Of a stretch of DNA of 7,696 nt, positions 7,097 through 7,696 are shown piece after piece (position 1 is the stretch's first letter; the number at the start of each line of letters is the position of its first letter). The position numbers and the translations under genes were made by a program. The notes beneath the pieces were generated by a model, which was not told where the DNA came from, searched no databases, and was given only the letters and a program-made list of their open reading frames with translations. The DNA comes from Thermocrinis sp. (GTDB lineage: Bacteria; Aquificota; Aquificia; Aquificales; Aquificaceae), in NCBI GenBank assembly GCA_009903855.1, contig WYEK01000019.1, positions 1 through 7,696 on the forward strand, read 5' to 3'.

Positions 7097-7557
7097 TGGA
7101 GTGGATAATCCTTCTAATCATCGCCCTAATACTCCTTGCATGGAGAATAAACAGTGAGATGTCTGCCATTAAACCGCCAAGCTATCCGTTAATTCAAAAA
7201 CAGCAAGAAGACCAATCCAATCTTGTTCCTATTGAGGACGAGGAAGACAGGATGAGAAAGCATAGTTCGGTAGATGATAGCTATAATGATTGGTCTGCTG
7301 ATAGTTCCTTCAGTTCAAGCTTTTGGGATAATGATTCAACAAGTTCCCACTATGACTATGATATTTACACAGACCCGTCTTATTGTCATCTTCCGGGAAA
7401 CATATACTACCATATATGCCACGATGACGATAATCGGTCAAGCATTTTTGACGACTATTGGAGCAGTTCTAATTGGGATGATTGGACTTCAAGTGGGTCT
7501 GATGATTGGGGAAGTAGTTCGTGGGATAGCTGGAGTGGTTCCGATTGGGATAGTTAA
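7096..7557 (+). CDS. Unrecognised membrane-anchored protein with Cys/His island and Trp/Ser/Asp octad tail
   Basis: I do not recognise this 153-aa protein. Seen: residues 3-16 are an uninterrupted hydrophobic run (I/L/A with Trp at both ends), followed by R17, giving a single short N-terminal membrane anchor with no clear signal-peptide cleavage site. Basic residues occur only after the helix (R17, K26, K35, R52, R54, K55), which hints at N-out/C-in topology. Residues 47-89 are acidic and Ser/Asp-rich. A more ordered island at 92-109 carries Pro, Gly and two Cys-His pairs (C97-H98, C108-H109, plus H106). Residues 122-153 are four exact-length 8-residue Trp/Ser/Asp repeats. The start overlaps the cmr6 stop (TAATG, weak GGTGG at 7083-7087), implying translational coupling to the Cmr operon. 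It contains no CARF, HEPN or RAMP motif. An overlapping frame (7274-7570) was judged a composition shadow. It may be a real gene without a CRISPR role that merely follows cmr6. Confidence 0.75.
   Translation: MEWIILLIIALILLAWRINSEMSAIKPPSYPLIQKQQEDQSNLVPIEDEEDRMRKHSSVDDSYNDWSADSSFSSSFWDNDSTSSHYDYDIYTDPSYCHLPGNIYYHICHDDDNRSSIFDDYWSSSNWDDWTSSGSDDWGSSSWDSWSGSDWDS
7459..7554 (+). repeat. Four 24-nt repeats encoding W-x-x-S-x-W-D-x octads
   Basis: The last 96 coding nt of the membrane-anchored gene divide into four 24-nt units (7459-7482, 7483-7506, 7507-7530, 7531-7554) immediately before the stop. Each begins with a TGG codon. Translated units are WSSSNWDD, WTSSGSDD, WGSSSWDS and WSGSDWDS: Trp at position 1 in all four, Ser at 4 in all four, Asp at 7 in all four, Trp at 6 in three of four. 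The DNA is more diverged than the protein (Ser is coded by agc, agt, tct, tca, tcg and tcc). Confidence 0.85.
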
Positions 7558-7571
7558 ATTTGGTTTATAAT
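7545..7571 (+). promoter_or_regulatory. Possible sigma70-type promoter for the secreted-protein gene
   Basis: A perfect TATAAT lies at 7566-7571, 32 nt before the next ATG, with TTGGGA at 7545-7550 as a poor -35 candidate (4 of 6 matches, 15-nt spacer). The -35 would lie inside the end of the upstream gene. The region is AT-rich, so a chance TATAAT is possible. Its position in the only real intergenic gap supports a transcription unit boundary here. Confidence 0.4.
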
Positions 7572-7590
7572 CTATTTCATAACCTATTTA

Positions 7591-7597
7591 GGGAGGT
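7591..7597 (+). promoter_or_regulatory. Ribosome binding site of the downstream secreted-protein gene
   Basis: GGGAGGT with a 5-nt spacer to ATG 7603. It supports the reality of the truncated reading frame that follows. Confidence 0.7.
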
Positions 7598-7602
7598 TTG
7601 CT

Positions 7603-7696
7603 ATGAAAAAACTTATGCTGATTATGGCACTTTTTATAGTTGCACCCGTGGTTAAGTCTCAGGAAAACACTTACCTTGTGCCCGAAAGGGCAAACA
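7603..7696 (+). CDS. Secreted or periplasmic protein, 5' part only
   Basis: The frame runs from ATG 7603 to the window end (31 complete codons). It starts MKKLMLIMALFIVAPVVKS, a classical Sec signal peptide: two Lys, an 11-12 residue hydrophobic core, and a V-K-S/Q likely cleavage after residue 19. The mature protein would start QENTYLVPERAN. The product is therefore exported; its function cannot be told from the 12 mature residues present. It is preceded by GGGAGGT and a possible promoter and is separated from the Cmr block by 45 nt, so it is probably an unrelated neighbouring transcription unit. Confidence 0.75.
   Translation, partial: MKKLMLIMALFIVAPVVKSQENTYLVPERAN

Noticed and set aside
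7274..7570. Overlapping + strand open frame with hydrophobic runs inside the last cmr-block gene
   Set aside because: It is what the Ser/Asp/Trp-rich coding sequence gives in a shifted frame (gat/att and tgg repeats read as Ile, Met, Gly). It has no ribosome binding site and starts mid-gene.
7581..7598. Small hairpin (AACCT with AGGTT, 8-nt loop) over the ribosome binding site of the last gene
   Set aside because: Only 5 bp with two G-C pairs; too weak to matter, especially in a probable thermophile, and no sign of a conserved RNA switch.
1..7696. CRISPR array, cas1/cas2, cas6, tRNA or insertion sequence in the window
   Set aside because: No spaced direct repeats, no recognisable adaptation or processing gene, no tRNA-like fold and no terminal inverted repeats were seen; these parts must lie elsewhere if present.

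Overview
The window holds most of a type III-B (Cmr) CRISPR-Cas effector operon, all on the + strand. Every RAMP subunit and the Cas10-type subunit can be recognised directly from protein motifs. The DNA is AT-rich (roughly 40% G+C by eye). The proteins are rich in Lys, Glu, Ile and aromatic residues, arginine is mostly AGA/AGG, and strong GGAGG ribosome binding sites precede nearly every gene. This fits a thermophilic bacterium. A member of the Aquificales (Hydrogenobacter/Thermocrinis-like) is my best guess, but it is an inference from composition and operon style, not proven.

Layout: cmr1 (5' end cut off by the window edge, 2-895), cmr2/cas10 (888-2750), cmr3 (2725-3705), csx1 (3702-4925), cmr4 (4934-5821), cmr5 (5824-6201), cmr6 (6182-7096), then an unrecognised small membrane-anchored protein (7096-7557) whose start codon overlaps the cmr6 stop by one base. 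Gaps within this block are at most 8 nt and most junctions overlap, so it reads as one translationally coupled transcript. After a 45-nt gap, the only real intergenic space, comes the start of a secreted protein gene (7603 to the window end). It has its own ribosome binding site and a possible promoter.

How the genes work together (family knowledge): Cmr1-Cmr6 assemble on a crRNA. Cmr4 forms the backbone and cuts target RNA, Cmr5 fills the belly, Cmr2 and Cmr3 cap the foot, and Cmr1 and Cmr6 sit at the head. Cmr2 here has an intact GGDD cyclase motif but no N-terminal HD nuclease domain. It should therefore act by making cyclic oligoadenylate rather than by cutting DNA. Csx1 (CARF-type sensor plus HEPN RNase with an intact R-X4-H motif), inserted between cmr3 and cmr4, is the obvious receptor.

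The most unusual item is the last gene of the block. It encodes a 153-residue protein with an N-terminal membrane helix, a Cys/His island, and a C-terminal tail of four consecutive 8-residue Trp/Ser/Asp repeats ending exactly at the stop codon. Its tight coupling to cmr6 makes it a candidate undescribed membrane-linked accessory of this Cmr system. No CRISPR array, cas1, cas2 or cas6 is visible in the window.
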